Below are positions 28,483 through 36,427 of a stretch of DNA of 36,427 nt, in pieces. This DNA is from a virus, in IMG/VR virus record IMGVR_UViG_3300021247_000288, positions 1-36,427 of that record. The stretch is one strand, 5' to 3'. The stretch's first letter is position 1. Every line of letters begins with the position of its first letter. The translations under genes were made by a program, and so were the position numbers. The notes beneath the pieces were generated by a model that did not search any database, was not told the origin of the DNA, and saw nothing but the letters and a program-made list of their open reading frames with translations.

Positions 28483-29176
28483 AGTATTGGTATCGGTTGC
28501 GTCTAAAGGTAGGGAAGACTATCGTAAAGCACAGTTAGCTTTAATCCAATCCACGCACGCACACAAGTTCAGGCTATCGCATGACTACATGATGCGAAGC
28601 GTTGACGGATATTGCGATAACTATTACGGTGTTGACATTAAGCTAGGCAGTTGGCCTGTAACCGAAAAATACGGTGTATCATGGCAACATGCAGACATGC
28701 CCTATCAGTTCAAGCCATTTGCCATCCAAGAAGCTATTGAAGCGGGTTATAAACAAATACTTTGGTGCGATAGTACGATTAGACTAATGGCCAACCCTGA
28801 GCCATTGTGGGAACAGTGCGCTACGCATGGCATACTAGCATGGGATAACGAAGGCCATCCGCTCAAGCCGTGGATAGCACCGCACGCAGCTAAAGCGATA
28901 AAGATAGATACCGATGGTGTAAAACAGATAATGGCCTGTTGTATCATGTTTGACTTTAACCATCCCATAACCCAAGTAGTATTTGACGAATGGATAGAGT
29001 GCAGCCGTAACGGATCATTCCTTAACAAGGGTTTTGATAACCACAGGCATGACCAAGCCTGTTTGTCTGCTATACTGTACAAGCATGGCGTGCCCATTCA
29101 ACCATACGGGGCATTGGCTTATCCGCATTATACACCGATACAACCGACATTCCTAAACGTAGGCGTACCACAATGA
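28472..29176 (+). CDS. Putative glycosyltransferase / nucleotide-sugar-binding protein
   Basis: 234 residues. LVSVASKGREDYRKAQLALI opens; AGYKQILWCDSTIRL at about 90-104 resembles the D-x-S/D region of nucleotide-sugar transferases. DNHRHDQACLSAILYKHG follows near 190, as in many viral and bacterial transferases that act on glycans. It overlaps the FkbM gene by 11 bases and TerL by four. Confidence 0.55.
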   Translation: MRSKVLVSVASKGREDYRKAQLALIQSTHAHKFRLSHDYMMRSVDGYCDNYYGVDIKLGSWPVTEKYGVSWQHADMPYQFKPFAIQEAIEAGYKQILWCDSTIRLMANPEPLWEQCATHGILAWDNEGHPLKPWIAPHAAKAIKIDTDGVKQIMACCIMFDFNHPITQVVFDEWIECSRNGSFLNKGFDNHRHDQACLSAILYKHGVPIQPYGALAYPHYTPIQPTFLNVGVPQ

Positions 29177-30537
29177 CCATAACATTTAATACACATGGTA
29201 ATGATAAGCAAAAGCATGTTTGCAGGCTTTGGATTGACAGAGAGACAAGCGAGATTGTTTACGGTGGTAGCAAGGGTAGTGGCAAATCTTTTTTAGGCGT
29301 TTCACTTATTTTCGGTGACGCTTTTTTACATCCAGGTACTCAGTATTTTATTGCTCGTAATTCTCTTACCAACCTTAGAAAGTTTACAATACCGTCTATT
29401 CACGAAGTATTTGGTATTTGGGGGATAACGCAAAGCATGTGGAAATTTAACGGTCAGGATAGTTACTTTTTGCTAAATAATGGCAGCAAAGTATTTTTAT
29501 TGGATTGTTCCTACCAACCAAGCGACCCACAATATTACAGATTTGGGTCTATCCAAATGACAAGGGGATTTATTGAGGAAGCGGGCGAGGTTGACCACGG
29601 CGCAAAAAACAACCTTGCAGCATCAATAGGTAGGTGGCGTAATAATGAATACAATCTTACACCTAAATTATTGATGACATGCAACCCATCAAAAAACTTT
29701 CTTTATAGGGATTATTACATTCCACATAAAAACAACACATTAGAAAAGTGGCGCAAATTTGTGCAAGCATTCCCAGAGGATAACAAAATGCTAGATGATG
29801 GCTATTTGGAAAACCTTAAACGGTCATTGACGCTAAACGAGCAACAAAGACTTTTATACGGGAATTGGGAGTTTGACGATGACCCTTCAGCACTAATAGA
29901 CTACAACAAGATTATAGACACATTCAGCAACACGCACGTACCAGAGGGCCGCAAGTGCATCACGGGTGACATGGCGCGGCTTGGTGGGGATAAGATTGTG
30001 ATCGTTGAATGGAACGGTTTTAGGGGCCATGTTCGGTTCTACCAAAAACAAGACCTAGCAACAACGGCATCACTGATAGAAGCGGCCCGCTCGCGGATGG
30101 GATGCGGCAAGTCTGACATTCTGATAGACGAGGATGGATTGGGCGGTGGTGTTGTGGACTTCTACGGCTGCAAGGGGTTCGTTAACAATGCCCGACCGTT
30201 GCCATCACCTACCAACCCGCAGAAAGACCAAAAGGGTAACATTAAGCCTGAGAACTTTGACCACCAAAAGTCGCAATGTTACTATAAACTAGCGGAACGG
30301 ATCAACGCAAACGGACTGTATATCACCTATGACGATGACCGCGTAAGGGAATGGATAATACAGGAACTAGAGCAAGTAAAGCAAAAGAAACTAGATAGCG
30401 ACATGAAAAAAGGTGTCTTACCCAAAGACCAAGTAAAGGAACTAATAGGCCGTTCACCTGACTTTGCCGATGCCCTAATGATGCGGGAAGCGTTTGAACT
30501 TATGCCTAAATTTGTTTTGACGCCGCAAGATGACTAA
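29173..30537 (+). CDS. terL: Terminase large subunit
   Basis: 454 residues. ATPase: Walker A GGSKGSGKS (31-39), Walker B hydrophobic plus acidic RGFIEEAGEV (about 134-143), motif III LLMTCNPS. RNase H-like nuclease: GDMARLGGDK (near 265), LIDEDGLGGGV (near 316) and SPDFADALMM (near 427) provide the acidic metal ligands. It pumps DNA into the prohead and cuts it. The N-terminus is short but complete. Confidence 0.95.
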   Translation: MTITFNTHGNDKQKHVCRLWIDRETSEIVYGGSKGSGKSFLGVSLIFGDAFLHPGTQYFIARNSLTNLRKFTIPSIHEVFGIWGITQSMWKFNGQDSYFLLNNGSKVFLLDCSYQPSDPQYYRFGSIQMTRGFIEEAGEVDHGAKNNLAASIGRWRNNEYNLTPKLLMTCNPSKNFLYRDYYIPHKNNTLEKWRKFVQAFPEDNKMLDDGYLENLKRSLTLNEQQRLLYGNWEFDDDPSALIDYNKIIDTFSNTHVPEGRKCITGDMARLGGDKIVIVEWNGFRGHVRFYQKQDLATTASLIEAARSRMGCGKSDILIDEDGLGGGVVDFYGCKGFVNNARPLPSPTNPQKDQKGNIKPENFDHQKSQCYYKLAERINANGLYITYDDDRVREWIIQELEQVKQKKLDSDMKKGVLPKDQVKELIGRSPDFADALMMREAFELMPKFVLTPQDD

Positions 30538-30542
30538 CTTTG
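30511..30542 (+). promoter_or_regulatory. Portal gene promoter
   Basis: TTTG at 30511-30514, exactly 20 bases, TAACTTTG at 30535-30542, and ATG 30562 after 19 bases. This is one of the best matches to the Bacteroidota consensus here. It overlaps the end of terL. Confidence 0.6.
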
Positions 30543-30561
30543 AATACAAACCACGCAACCC

Positions 30562-31995
30562 ATGAATATAATTGATAGGTTCTTGCAGAAGCGCATTGAC
30601 CGCTTAGTAGGTACGGCCCAGATGCTACCCGCCACGGGAAGGGCTTACATAGGGCCGCAATCACTACCAACATACGGAAACCTTGTGACATGGCAAGGGC
30701 AGAACGGTGTTGAACAGGTCAAGAAAGGATATTGCGGTAACGATATAGTTTACAGTATTGTTAGGTTGATTCAAGAGAAATGCAAGCAAGCACCGTGGGC
30801 GGAGTTCGAGGTGGTGGATGACAAGAAATACAAGCAATACAAAGGCATGCTCGCGCGGCCTGATTTGATTGATAATTGGGATAAGGTGCAAGAGTTGAAA
30901 GACGCAGCCCTAAAGTTAGTCAAGACACCAAGCAAGATAACTGACCTGTTATTAGCACCCAATGACCAAGACAGTTGGGGCGACCTTATCGAAGAAATGG
31001 TAGGCTTTAAACTTATCACGGGAAATACTTACGTCTACGGTAAAAAAATATTAGCCGGTAAGAACGAGGGCATGCCTAATAGCCTACACATCATGCCGTC
31101 ACAGTACATGAGTGTCATTGCCAACCTTAACGAGTTCCCTATTGAGATTACGGCCTATCAATTGTACATGCAATACATCCAAATGTTCACAAAGGATGAG
31201 ATTCTGCATGATAAATACTTCAACCCTGAATGGTCAGTAATTGGTATTCAGTTGTATGGCCTTTCACCATTGCAAGCGGCCGCAAAGGTACTGACTAGGT
31301 CTAACGAGGGTAAGAACGCGAGCGTATCGGCCTATAAGAACGGTGGGCCTGCGGGTGTTATATTTGTGGATGACCAAAGATATGACGGCAATGTAACTGT
31401 ACAAGAAGCGGTTAGCTTGCGTAAGAAATTAGCACAAAATCAAGGTTCTGATAATGTTAACCAAGCAGTAGCCACAGGTTACAAGGTAGGCTACACACCT
31501 TTGGGCCTTTCGCCTGTTGACCTTGATTTGTTGAACGCTGAGAATATGGACTTACGCGCCTTGTGCAATGTGTACCAAGTGCCATCACAACTACTAAACG
31601 ACCCCGATAACAAGACATTCAGCAACACAAAAGAGGGTGAAAAAGCCCTAACAGTACGTTGTGCCATCCCTGCCCTTGCTTCCATCCGTGAACAGTTTAA
31701 TCGTAAGTTTCAGAAGGATTGGAACGGTAAAGGGCGTATCATTGACTTTGATACTAGCGTTTATACTGAATTGCAAGAGGGTAAGCTTGACACGGTTAAT
31801 TGGCTTGAAAAGTCTTGCCTAACCTTAGAGCGTAGGTATGAGATATTGGGCGAAAAGATACCCGATTGGATGGACGAGGAAACCAAGCGCACTATCTTGG
31901 TGCCAGGTTCTTTGACTACGCTCGAGAATATCCAAACACCGATAAACCTACCTGCAGGACTTAACCCATACGGCGATCCGTCAGCCAAGCCATAA
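30562..31995 (+). CDS. Portal protein
   Basis: 477 residues between terL and a gpF-like gene. An N-terminal NDIVYSIVRLIQEKCKQAPW, then NTYVYGKKI, HIMPSQYMSVIA, and the PLQAAAKVLTRSNEGKNASV-AYKNGGPAGV block. VYQVPSQLLNDPDNKTFSN follows. These are conserved HK97-type portal features. Twelve subunits form the vertex through which DNA passes. Confidence 0.92.
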   Translation: MNIIDRFLQKRIDRLVGTAQMLPATGRAYIGPQSLPTYGNLVTWQGQNGVEQVKKGYCGNDIVYSIVRLIQEKCKQAPWAEFEVVDDKKYKQYKGMLARPDLIDNWDKVQELKDAALKLVKTPSKITDLLLAPNDQDSWGDLIEEMVGFKLITGNTYVYGKKILAGKNEGMPNSLHIMPSQYMSVIANLNEFPIEITAYQLYMQYIQMFTKDEILHDKYFNPEWSVIGIQLYGLSPLQAAAKVLTRSNEGKNASVSAYKNGGPAGVIFVDDQRYDGNVTVQEAVSLRKKLAQNQGSDNVNQAVATGYKVGYTPLGLSPVDLDLLNAENMDLRALCNVYQVPSQLLNDPDNKTFSNTKEGEKALTVRCAIPALASIREQFNRKFQKDWNGKGRIIDFDTSVYTELQEGKLDTVNWLEKSCLTLERRYEILGEKIPDWMDEETKRTILVPGSLTTLENIQTPINLPAGLNPYGDPSAKP

Positions 31996-32858
31996 TGAGT
32001 TACTACTCAAAATATAAAGCTATCAATCTAAAGGTGCAGAACACATTTCGCGCACCTATTTTTGATTGCTTGCAAGGTCAGATTGATTCCTTTGTTGCAG
32101 CCTACAAGCGCACCGGCATTGCCGTACCTGTTGACCTACCAACGCAGCCCATGTACAACACTTTAATGGCTATGTACCAAGTGGGCGGTATTGCGATGGC
32201 TAACGTAACAAGCAAGGCCATTAAACGTGACGTTGCTAAGGGTGATGCTGAAGAAGAGTCGTTGTGGGATTATGTGATACGCAGGTATTACGAGACTTTC
32301 CTAATGGATAAAATAGTCCAACCCATTACAGAAACAACCTTTGAGCAGATACGCCGCGTTATGCTGCAAGCCAACGATGAAGGATGGGGCGTAGATAAGA
32401 CCGTGAGGGCATTAAAGACTAGCGACATCACACGCATGCGGGCTGAATTGATTGTACGCACCGAAAGCATGAGGGCATCCAATACAGGGGCCATGATAGC
32501 CGCCGCCGGTTCGAGTGTTGCCGTGATGAAGAAGTGGAACAGTGCGCAGGATAACCGCACCCGCCGCATACCGCGTGACCAGTTTGACCATTTGCACCTT
32601 GACGGTAAATTAGTAGGTTTTGACCAACCGTTTATACCACCATCCACCGCCGCGCTTGATGCGTTACAGTTCCCCGGCGATCCGTCAGGCTCAGCGGGCG
32701 ATATTTGCAATTGTCGCTGCGTGGTGTCATTCGTTCCTATGCGTGACGGTAACGGAAGGCCTGTGCCTGTTGAAGAATATAGGCCGCAGTTTACATCACA
32801 GTTTAGGAAGTTGTACGAGGATGGGCTTGTGCAGCGGAATGTGTTTCAGAAGATTTAA
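31995..32858 (+). CDS. Minor head protein (Mu gpF-like)
   Basis: 287 residues. Starts on the last base of the portal stop. C-terminal MuF domain (about 140-260) includes RAELIVRTESMRASNTGAM, KKWNSAQDNRTR, DQFDHLHLDGKLV and GDICNCRCVVSF, with the histidine/aspartate and cysteine pairs typical of the family. It takes part in head assembly and may be packaged. Confidence 0.9.
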   Translation: MSYYSKYKAINLKVQNTFRAPIFDCLQGQIDSFVAAYKRTGIAVPVDLPTQPMYNTLMAMYQVGGIAMANVTSKAIKRDVAKGDAEEESLWDYVIRRYYETFLMDKIVQPITETTFEQIRRVMLQANDEGWGVDKTVRALKTSDITRMRAELIVRTESMRASNTGAMIAAAGSSVAVMKKWNSAQDNRTRRIPRDQFDHLHLDGKLVGFDQPFIPPSTAALDALQFPGDPSGSAGDICNCRCVVSFVPMRDGNGRPVPVEEYRPQFTSQFRKLYEDGLVQRNVFQKI

Positions 32859-32860
32859 AA

Positions 32861-32880
32861 AAGCCCCAATTAAGGGGCTT
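32861..32880. terminator. Bidirectional terminator
   Basis: AAGCCCC (32861-32867) and GGGGCTT (32874-32880) form a 7-bp stem. On the minus strand it is followed by a run of six U, a strong terminator for the gene at 32886-33236; on the plus strand the tail is weaker. It lies between the two convergent genes. Confidence 0.8.
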
Positions 32881-32885
32881 AGTTA

Positions 32886-33236
32886 TTATTGAATGTTTTT
32901 TCTATTTGTTAAAAAAACATACTTAAAAAAGTCAGGCGTTTCTAATTCATGTAAACGCTCATTTTCTAATTGCTGAAGATGCTCTTCGGCTTTAACAAGT
33001 GCCTCAGCCCATTCGTCTAATTCATTCCCATTTTCGGCCTCTACCAATACAATTTTTACTGTTCTTCTGTAAGAATCAATAAAGGATTCTGTTTTTACAA
33101 TTCCATCCCTGCCACTTCTTTGTTTTGCTTCTTCTTTTCTATACATAGAAATGTCTATGTATTTAGAAAAATTAGTAGTTAATTGCTCGATAAAATTTGC
33201 AATTTTTCTTTGCTTTTCTGTAAATCTTTGGTTCAT
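32886..33236 (-). CDS. Minus-strand helical protein of unknown function
   Basis: 116 residues, almost entirely helical and charged: MNQRFTEKQRKIANFIEQLT, SFIDSYRRTVKIVLVEAENG, LVKAEEHLQQLENERLHELE. Start context aaaacaaacactATG. It has its own terminator and shares a divergent control region (operator copy 4) with the capsid protease gene. A four-helix or regulatory protein is possible. No family recognised. Confidence 0.7.
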   Translation of the reverse strand: MNQRFTEKQRKIANFIEQLTTNFSKYIDISMYRKEEAKQRSGRDGIVKTESFIDSYRRTVKIVLVEAENGNELDEWAEALVKAEEHLQQLENERLHELETPDFFKYVFLTNRKNIQ

Positions 33237-33292
33237 AGTGTTTGTTTTAGGCGTCTAATTTAACACCATTATATTTACTGTAAAAATAATTT

Positions 33293-33324
33293 TTTGCAAC
33301 AATGTTGCATTTATTGTAAATTTG
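33293..33324 (+). promoter_or_regulatory. Capsid protease promoter containing the operator
   Basis: TTTG at 33293-33296, 20 bases, TAAATTTG at 33317-33324, and 15 bases to ATG 33340. The palindrome at 33295-33309 fills the spacer, so a bound protein would block the promoter. Confidence 0.65.
33295..33309. promoter_or_regulatory. Operator-like palindrome, copy 4
   Basis: TGCAACAATGTTGCA: the reverse complement of copy 1, and the flanks match too (TTTTT before, TTTATT after). It lies between the divergent genes starting at 33236 (minus) and 33340 (plus). Confidence 0.65.
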
Positions 33325-33339
33325 ACAAAACAAAGTCAA

Positions 33340-34029
33340 ATGCGTCAATACGAATATAAAGACATGACGGGTATGGTGGCCGATGTGGACACACAAGCCC
33401 GAAAGGTTAAGGCCGTTTGGTCACGCATGAACAACGTAGACTTAGACAGTGACATCATACTACCTGGAGCATTTACCAAGACCATAGCCGAATGCGGCCC
33501 ACGCGGTAAGAATCAAATATGGTCATTAATTGACCACAAAGCCGTCATGGGTTGCGTAATCGGCAAACCTATTGAACTATACGAGGAAGGTGACGCACTT
33601 ATAGCCATTACACCCATCCTAGACACTGAAACAGGTGAGGATGTACTTAAAATGTACATGGCAGGCTTAATCAATCAGCACTCAATCGGATTCAGCACCA
33701 TCAAATCGGATTGGCAAGACCAAGAGCAAACCGTTAGGCTTATCAAAGAGGTTAAACTTTATGAGGGTAGCGCGGTATTGTGGGGGGCCAATCCAATGAC
33801 CCCAACGCTTGACATAACCAAGAGTTACCAACAAAGAGTAGAAGCCCTTGAACATGCCGTGAATAATGGCACATTCACCGATAAAACCGCATCACGACTA
33901 GAAATCGAGATACAACAACTTAAGACCGCACTTGCAGCAATCACTCCACCCGCAGAAGCAGTAGAGCCGAATAGCGAGTTATTGGACTTTTTCAAGCAAA
34001 CCAATCACAAACTAAAAAATCTATTGTAA
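33340..34029 (+). CDS. Prohead protease (HK97 gp4-like)
   Basis: 229 residues from ATG 33340, chosen because the -7 box ends at 33324; a TTG at 33322 overlaps that box and is unlikely. Catalytic His in SLIDHK (about 65) and Ser in NQHSIGF (about 115) fit serine proteases of the U35/HK97 prohead type. LDSDIILPGAFTKTI, KMYMAGLINQHSIG and LYEGSAVLWGAN are family blocks. It trims the capsid protein during maturation. Confidence 0.92.
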   Translation: MRQYEYKDMTGMVADVDTQARKVKAVWSRMNNVDLDSDIILPGAFTKTIAECGPRGKNQIWSLIDHKAVMGCVIGKPIELYEEGDALIAITPILDTETGEDVLKMYMAGLINQHSIGFSTIKSDWQDQEQTVRLIKEVKLYEGSAVLWGANPMTPTLDITKSYQQRVEALEHAVNNGTFTDKTASRLEIEIQQLKTALAAITPPAEAVEPNSELLDFFKQTNHKLKNLL

Positions 34030-34030
34030 A

Positions 34031-35209
34031 ATGGAAAACAAAGAAATCTTAGCCGAAGTAGGTAAAATGACCGAAATGGTATCTGCTATTAAAGCAGAAG
34101 CAGAAAAACAATCTAGGGATTACGGTGCATTAACCGCTCAGATTGACCAAAAGATGGCCGAATTTGCCGCTAATTCAGAAGGTAAATCAGCCGCAGAAAT
34201 CACTGCATTTAAGAAAGAAATGCAGGATCAGTTTGACGCACTTGCTACTAAAGCAGCCGTTAAGCCACAAGAAAAAAGCCAAACCATTGCAGAAGGTATT
34301 GCCGAAGCATTGGGCGGTATTCAGTTCAAAGAAGGATTGGATAATGAGTTGACTACCAAGTTACGCTCAGACCGTAAGTTCCGCATCGAACTACCCAACG
34401 TGAAAGCAATGGGCTTGAACAACCTTACAGGCGATCCGGTTGCAACCTATTCAACCCGTCAGGCCATCCAACCTGCACAGAAGTTGAATTTCCGCGACCT
34501 TATCCCAACTGTAAACAGTGAAACAGGTTTGTATGTGTTCTACCGTGAACCAGTGAACGCAAATAACATTGCCGTTCAGTCCGAAGGTTCTACCAAAGCA
34601 GAAAATACCTACAACTTCTCTGAGGTTAAAGTGGTACAAAATTACTTGGCAGGTTTTGCAACCTTCACCAAGCAAATGGCTACTAGCTTGCCTTGGTTAC
34701 AGAACACCTTACCAAGATTGTTAATGCGTGACTTCTTCAAGAAAGAAAACGCCGCGTTTTTCTCTACCGTTTCAAGTGCTGCAACTGCCGTTACTTCTAG
34801 CGAAACAGATAACGTGAAAAAAATAATTGACATGGTTGCCGCTCAGTTAGATGCTAACTTCAATGTTAGTTTTGGCTTGGTGAGCAATGCAATGATGGCA
34901 TCTTTGCTTAAATCTACTTACACCAATGGTTATTACTCTGGTGCGGGTGGATTAACCTTGAACGCTAGCGGTACAGGCGTAACCATCTATGGTGTTCCTG
35001 TATTACCTGCATCTTGGGTTACTAACAACAAGATTCTGTTGATTGACAGTGACTACCTTGAGCGCGTACAGGTTAAAGGTTTGGCAATCGAATTGAGTTA
35101 CGAGAATGGAACGAACTTCGTTCAGAACTTGGTGACTGCTCGTATAGAATGCCAGGAGGAAATTAATCTTATGTTAGCGACTTCTGCTGCGTACGGCACT
35201 CTAGCTTAA
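34031..35209 (+). CDS. Major capsid protein (HK97 fold)
   Basis: 392 residues. The N-terminal ~80 residues are a charged coiled coil (the scaffold-like delta domain), expected to be removed by the protease. From about 100 the HK97 fold: LRSDRKFRIELPNVKAMGLN, RDLIPTVNSETGLYVFYREP, EVKVVQNYLAGFATFTKQMA, and the C-terminal IYGVPVLPASWV with NKILLIDSDYLERV. It directly follows the protease. Confidence 0.93.
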   Translation: MENKEILAEVGKMTEMVSAIKAEAEKQSRDYGALTAQIDQKMAEFAANSEGKSAAEITAFKKEMQDQFDALATKAAVKPQEKSQTIAEGIAEALGGIQFKEGLDNELTTKLRSDRKFRIELPNVKAMGLNNLTGDPVATYSTRQAIQPAQKLNFRDLIPTVNSETGLYVFYREPVNANNIAVQSEGSTKAENTYNFSEVKVVQNYLAGFATFTKQMATSLPWLQNTLPRLLMRDFFKKENAAFFSTVSSAATAVTSSETDNVKKIIDMVAAQLDANFNVSFGLVSNAMMASLLKSTYTNGYYSGAGGLTLNASGTGVTIYGVPVLPASWVTNNKILLIDSDYLERVQVKGLAIELSYENGTNFVQNLVTARIECQEEINLMLATSAAYGTLA

Positions 35210-35229
35210 TGAATACCAATAACTTAGAA

Positions 35230-35257
35230 GCCCTATACTTTTGTATGGGGCTTTTTT
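35230..35257 (+). terminator. Terminator after the capsid gene
   Basis: GCCCTATAC (35230-35238) and GTATGGGGC (35243-35251) form a 9-bp stem with loop TTTT, followed by TTTTTT (35252-35257). A strong Rho-independent terminator 20 bases after the capsid stop. Confidence 0.9.
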
Positions 35258-35283
35258 GTTACTAGATTATGTAGAAAGTTATG

Positions 35284-35355
35284 TATCTTCACCACCTAGC
35301 AGTTCTCATAGTGTTTAATTAAGGGCCTGACGTTTCTACGTTGGGCTATTTTTTT
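35284..35355 (+). ncRNA. Possible small RNA complementary to start sites
   Basis: Between two terminators lies a -7-like TATCTTCA (35284-35291), then CATAGTGTTT at 35307-35316, which is the exact complement of AAACACTATG, and a terminator hairpin at 35325-35355. It may be a small antisense RNA. It may instead be a remnant of a minus-strand gene whose start was lost (a 5-codon ORF follows the ATG on that strand). Confidence 0.25.
35325..35355 (+). terminator. Second terminator
   Basis: GCCTGACG (35325-35332) and CGTTGGGC (35339-35346) pair over 8 bp with two G-U, loop TTTCTA, followed by TA and TTTTTTT (35349-35355). It precedes the glycosyltransferase gene by 50 bases. No gene is seen in the 196 bases between 35210 and 35405. 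Confidence 0.7.
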
Positions 35356-35405
35356 GGATATATGGTTTGGGTTTTGTAGGTTTGAAGACACTAAACACAA
35401 ACACT

Positions 35406-36427
35406 ATGGGCATGACATTTGAGCAATTCATGAACACCTATGGGCCTGTTAGGGCTAATCAATACCCATGCCCGCCAATGAGAATCCTCTATTCAGCCAA
35501 AAACTACCTACCCGACTACCGCGCAGGCGATAGCGTGAACGCGCACGAGATACACAAATGGCTTATTGAGCGAGGCCATGAAGTTGTTGTTATGCGTGGG
35601 CGATTGCAAACACCGTATACCTTAGACGGCGTAAAGGTAGAACCGCGCAATAGTATTTGGTATCATTGGGCCGATGTGGTGACTACCGCGCTAGACTTTA
35701 CGCAAGTCACTATTGATGATGTGCAACACGAGCGGCCTATACTGTTTTACATGCACAACACATTCTACGAGGTAACACTTAACCGCAACCCGCATGTATC
35801 AATAATCTATAATAACCCGGTTGCTCAAAGGGATGGGAACTACCAGAATGACGGCTATGTGTTAACGCCGCCCGTTGACCCGTTGTATTACCAGGTAGAA
35901 CGCCCCAACGCTGAATACATTACCCTTATCAACTGCAACCGCAACAAAGGGGCTGCAATGCTTGGCAAAATAGCCGCAGAGATGCCCGATAAACAGTTTT
36001 TGGCCATATTGGGCGGTTATGGTGTACAAGAGCCGCCTAATGCGCCTAACGTGACCGTATGGCCTATTCAAGAGGATATAAGGGAAGTGTATAAGGTAAC
36101 GCGCTTGCTGCTTATGCCATCGGCCTATGAATCATGGGGCCGTACGGCAACAGAGGCGGCATGTAGTGGCATCCCTGTACTTTGTAGCGATACATGGGGC
36201 TTGCGTGAAAATCTTGGTGAAAATGGAATATATTGTACTAACTTAGCATCATACATCCAAGCAATAAACGACATGAGCGAGAAAGCCAACTATGACAAAG
36301 CAAGTGAGCGCATACGCAAGGCGGTAATATCACCGGCTACCAAGTTGGAAGGGCTTGAACAGTTTATGGTTAAGAAAGTACAAGAACACAAGAAAAAAAA
36401 GGAATATGGCATACAACCTAGTAATAG
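35406..36427 (+). CDS. GT4-type (group 1) glycosyltransferase; stop lies across the circular junction
   Basis: Open from ATG 35406 (acaaacactATG) to the window end, 340 codons, and its stop TAG is at bases 2-4 if the window is circular. The N-terminal Rossmann fold begins MRILYSAKNYLPDYRAGDSV. The C-terminal domain has LLMPSAYESWGRTATEAACS followed by GIPVLCSDTWGLRE, the EX7E-type region of GT4 enzymes. The window end falls in a variable lysine-rich tail. It probably decorates a phage or host glycan. Confidence 0.85.
   Translation, partial: MGMTFEQFMNTYGPVRANQYPCPPMRILYSAKNYLPDYRAGDSVNAHEIHKWLIERGHEVVVMRGRLQTPYTLDGVKVEPRNSIWYHWADVVTTALDFTQVTIDDVQHERPILFYMHNTFYEVTLNRNPHVSIIYNNPVAQRDGNYQNDGYVLTPPVDPLYYQVERPNAEYITLINCNRNKGAAMLGKIAAEMPDKQFLAILGGYGVQEPPNAPNVTVWPIQEDIREVYKVTRLLLMPSAYESWGRTATEAACSGIPVLCSDTWGLRENLGENGIYCTNLASYIQAINDMSEKANYDKASERIRKAVISPATKLEGLEQFMVKKVQEHKKKKEYGIQPSN
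36406..36427 (+). CDS. Head-tail connector, 5' end
   Basis: ATG GCA TAC AAC CTA GTA ATA G, reading MAYNLVI. The final G plus AT of bases 1-2 make GAT (Asp), after which the frame is that of the connector at 3-509. The start overlaps the glycosyltransferase 3' end. A 531-base gene of 177 codons results. Confidence 0.75.

Noticed and set aside
1-36427. CRISPR array, integrase, transposase or reverse transcriptase
   Set aside because: No regularly spaced repeats of CRISPR type and no matching protein motifs were seen on either strand.

Overview
The window looks like one complete, circularly closing tailed-phage genome of 36,427 bp, cut at an arbitrary point inside a head-tail connector gene. 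A coding frame starting at 36406 runs off the right edge and continues in frame from base 1, and the glycosyltransferase gene ending at the right edge finds its stop at bases 2-4. Gene content is that of a siphovirus-like phage: HK97-type capsid, tape measure, and a frameshifted tail-chaperone pair. The host is very probably a member of Bacteroidota. Promoters have the -7 box TAnnTTTG (or TAACTTAG) with TTTG about 20 bases upstream, start codons lack Shine-Dalgarno sequences, and the small accessory proteins are of kinds common in Bacteroidota phages. No integrase or recognisable repressor was found.

Layout. (1) Bases 1-9000 hold head-tail joining and tail genes: connector, adaptor, HK97 gp10-like protein, tail completion protein, tail tube, G/GT chaperones with a -1 frameshift, tape measure, a 784-residue distal tail protein and a second tube-like protein. 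A 0.6-kb block with inverted-repeat ends and a minus-strand membrane-protein gene interrupts this region. (2) Bases 9.0-15.0 kb hold an S74 tail fibre and a lysis region: several small membrane proteins, a unimolecular-spanin-like lipoprotein and an endolysin, interleaved with three HNH endonuclease genes. (3) Bases 15.0-20.1 kb hold short overlapping early genes, an ERF recombinase, an SSB-like protein, a YopX protein and an odd tRNA-Leu-like gene. (4) Bases 20.1-24.9 kb hold DNA modification and replication genes: a GNAT-methyltransferase fusion, a cysteine-rich radical-SAM-like protein, a VRR-NUC nuclease, a DUF4373 protein and a primase-helicase. (5) Bases 25.2-36.4 kb hold packaging and head genes: terminase subunits, portal, gpF-like head protein, protease and major capsid protein. 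Sugar-transferase-like and FkbM methyltransferase genes lie between the two terminase genes, and a GT4 glycosyltransferase follows the capsid gene.

The most unusual signal is a set of four NUMOD4/HNH endonuclease genes. Each follows the box TATnTTTG and a leader of about 100 bases. In three leaders a first hairpin with a 7-8 base loop is exactly complementary, over 7 bases, to the apical loop of a second hairpin just before the start codon. The 7-base sequences differ between copies while staying complementary, as expected for a conserved kissing-loop RNA. Other regulatory signals are a palindrome GCAAC-N3-GTTGC at four promoters, apparently leaderless late promoters, an ACACTATG start signature at eleven genes, and a possible small RNA complementary to that signature.
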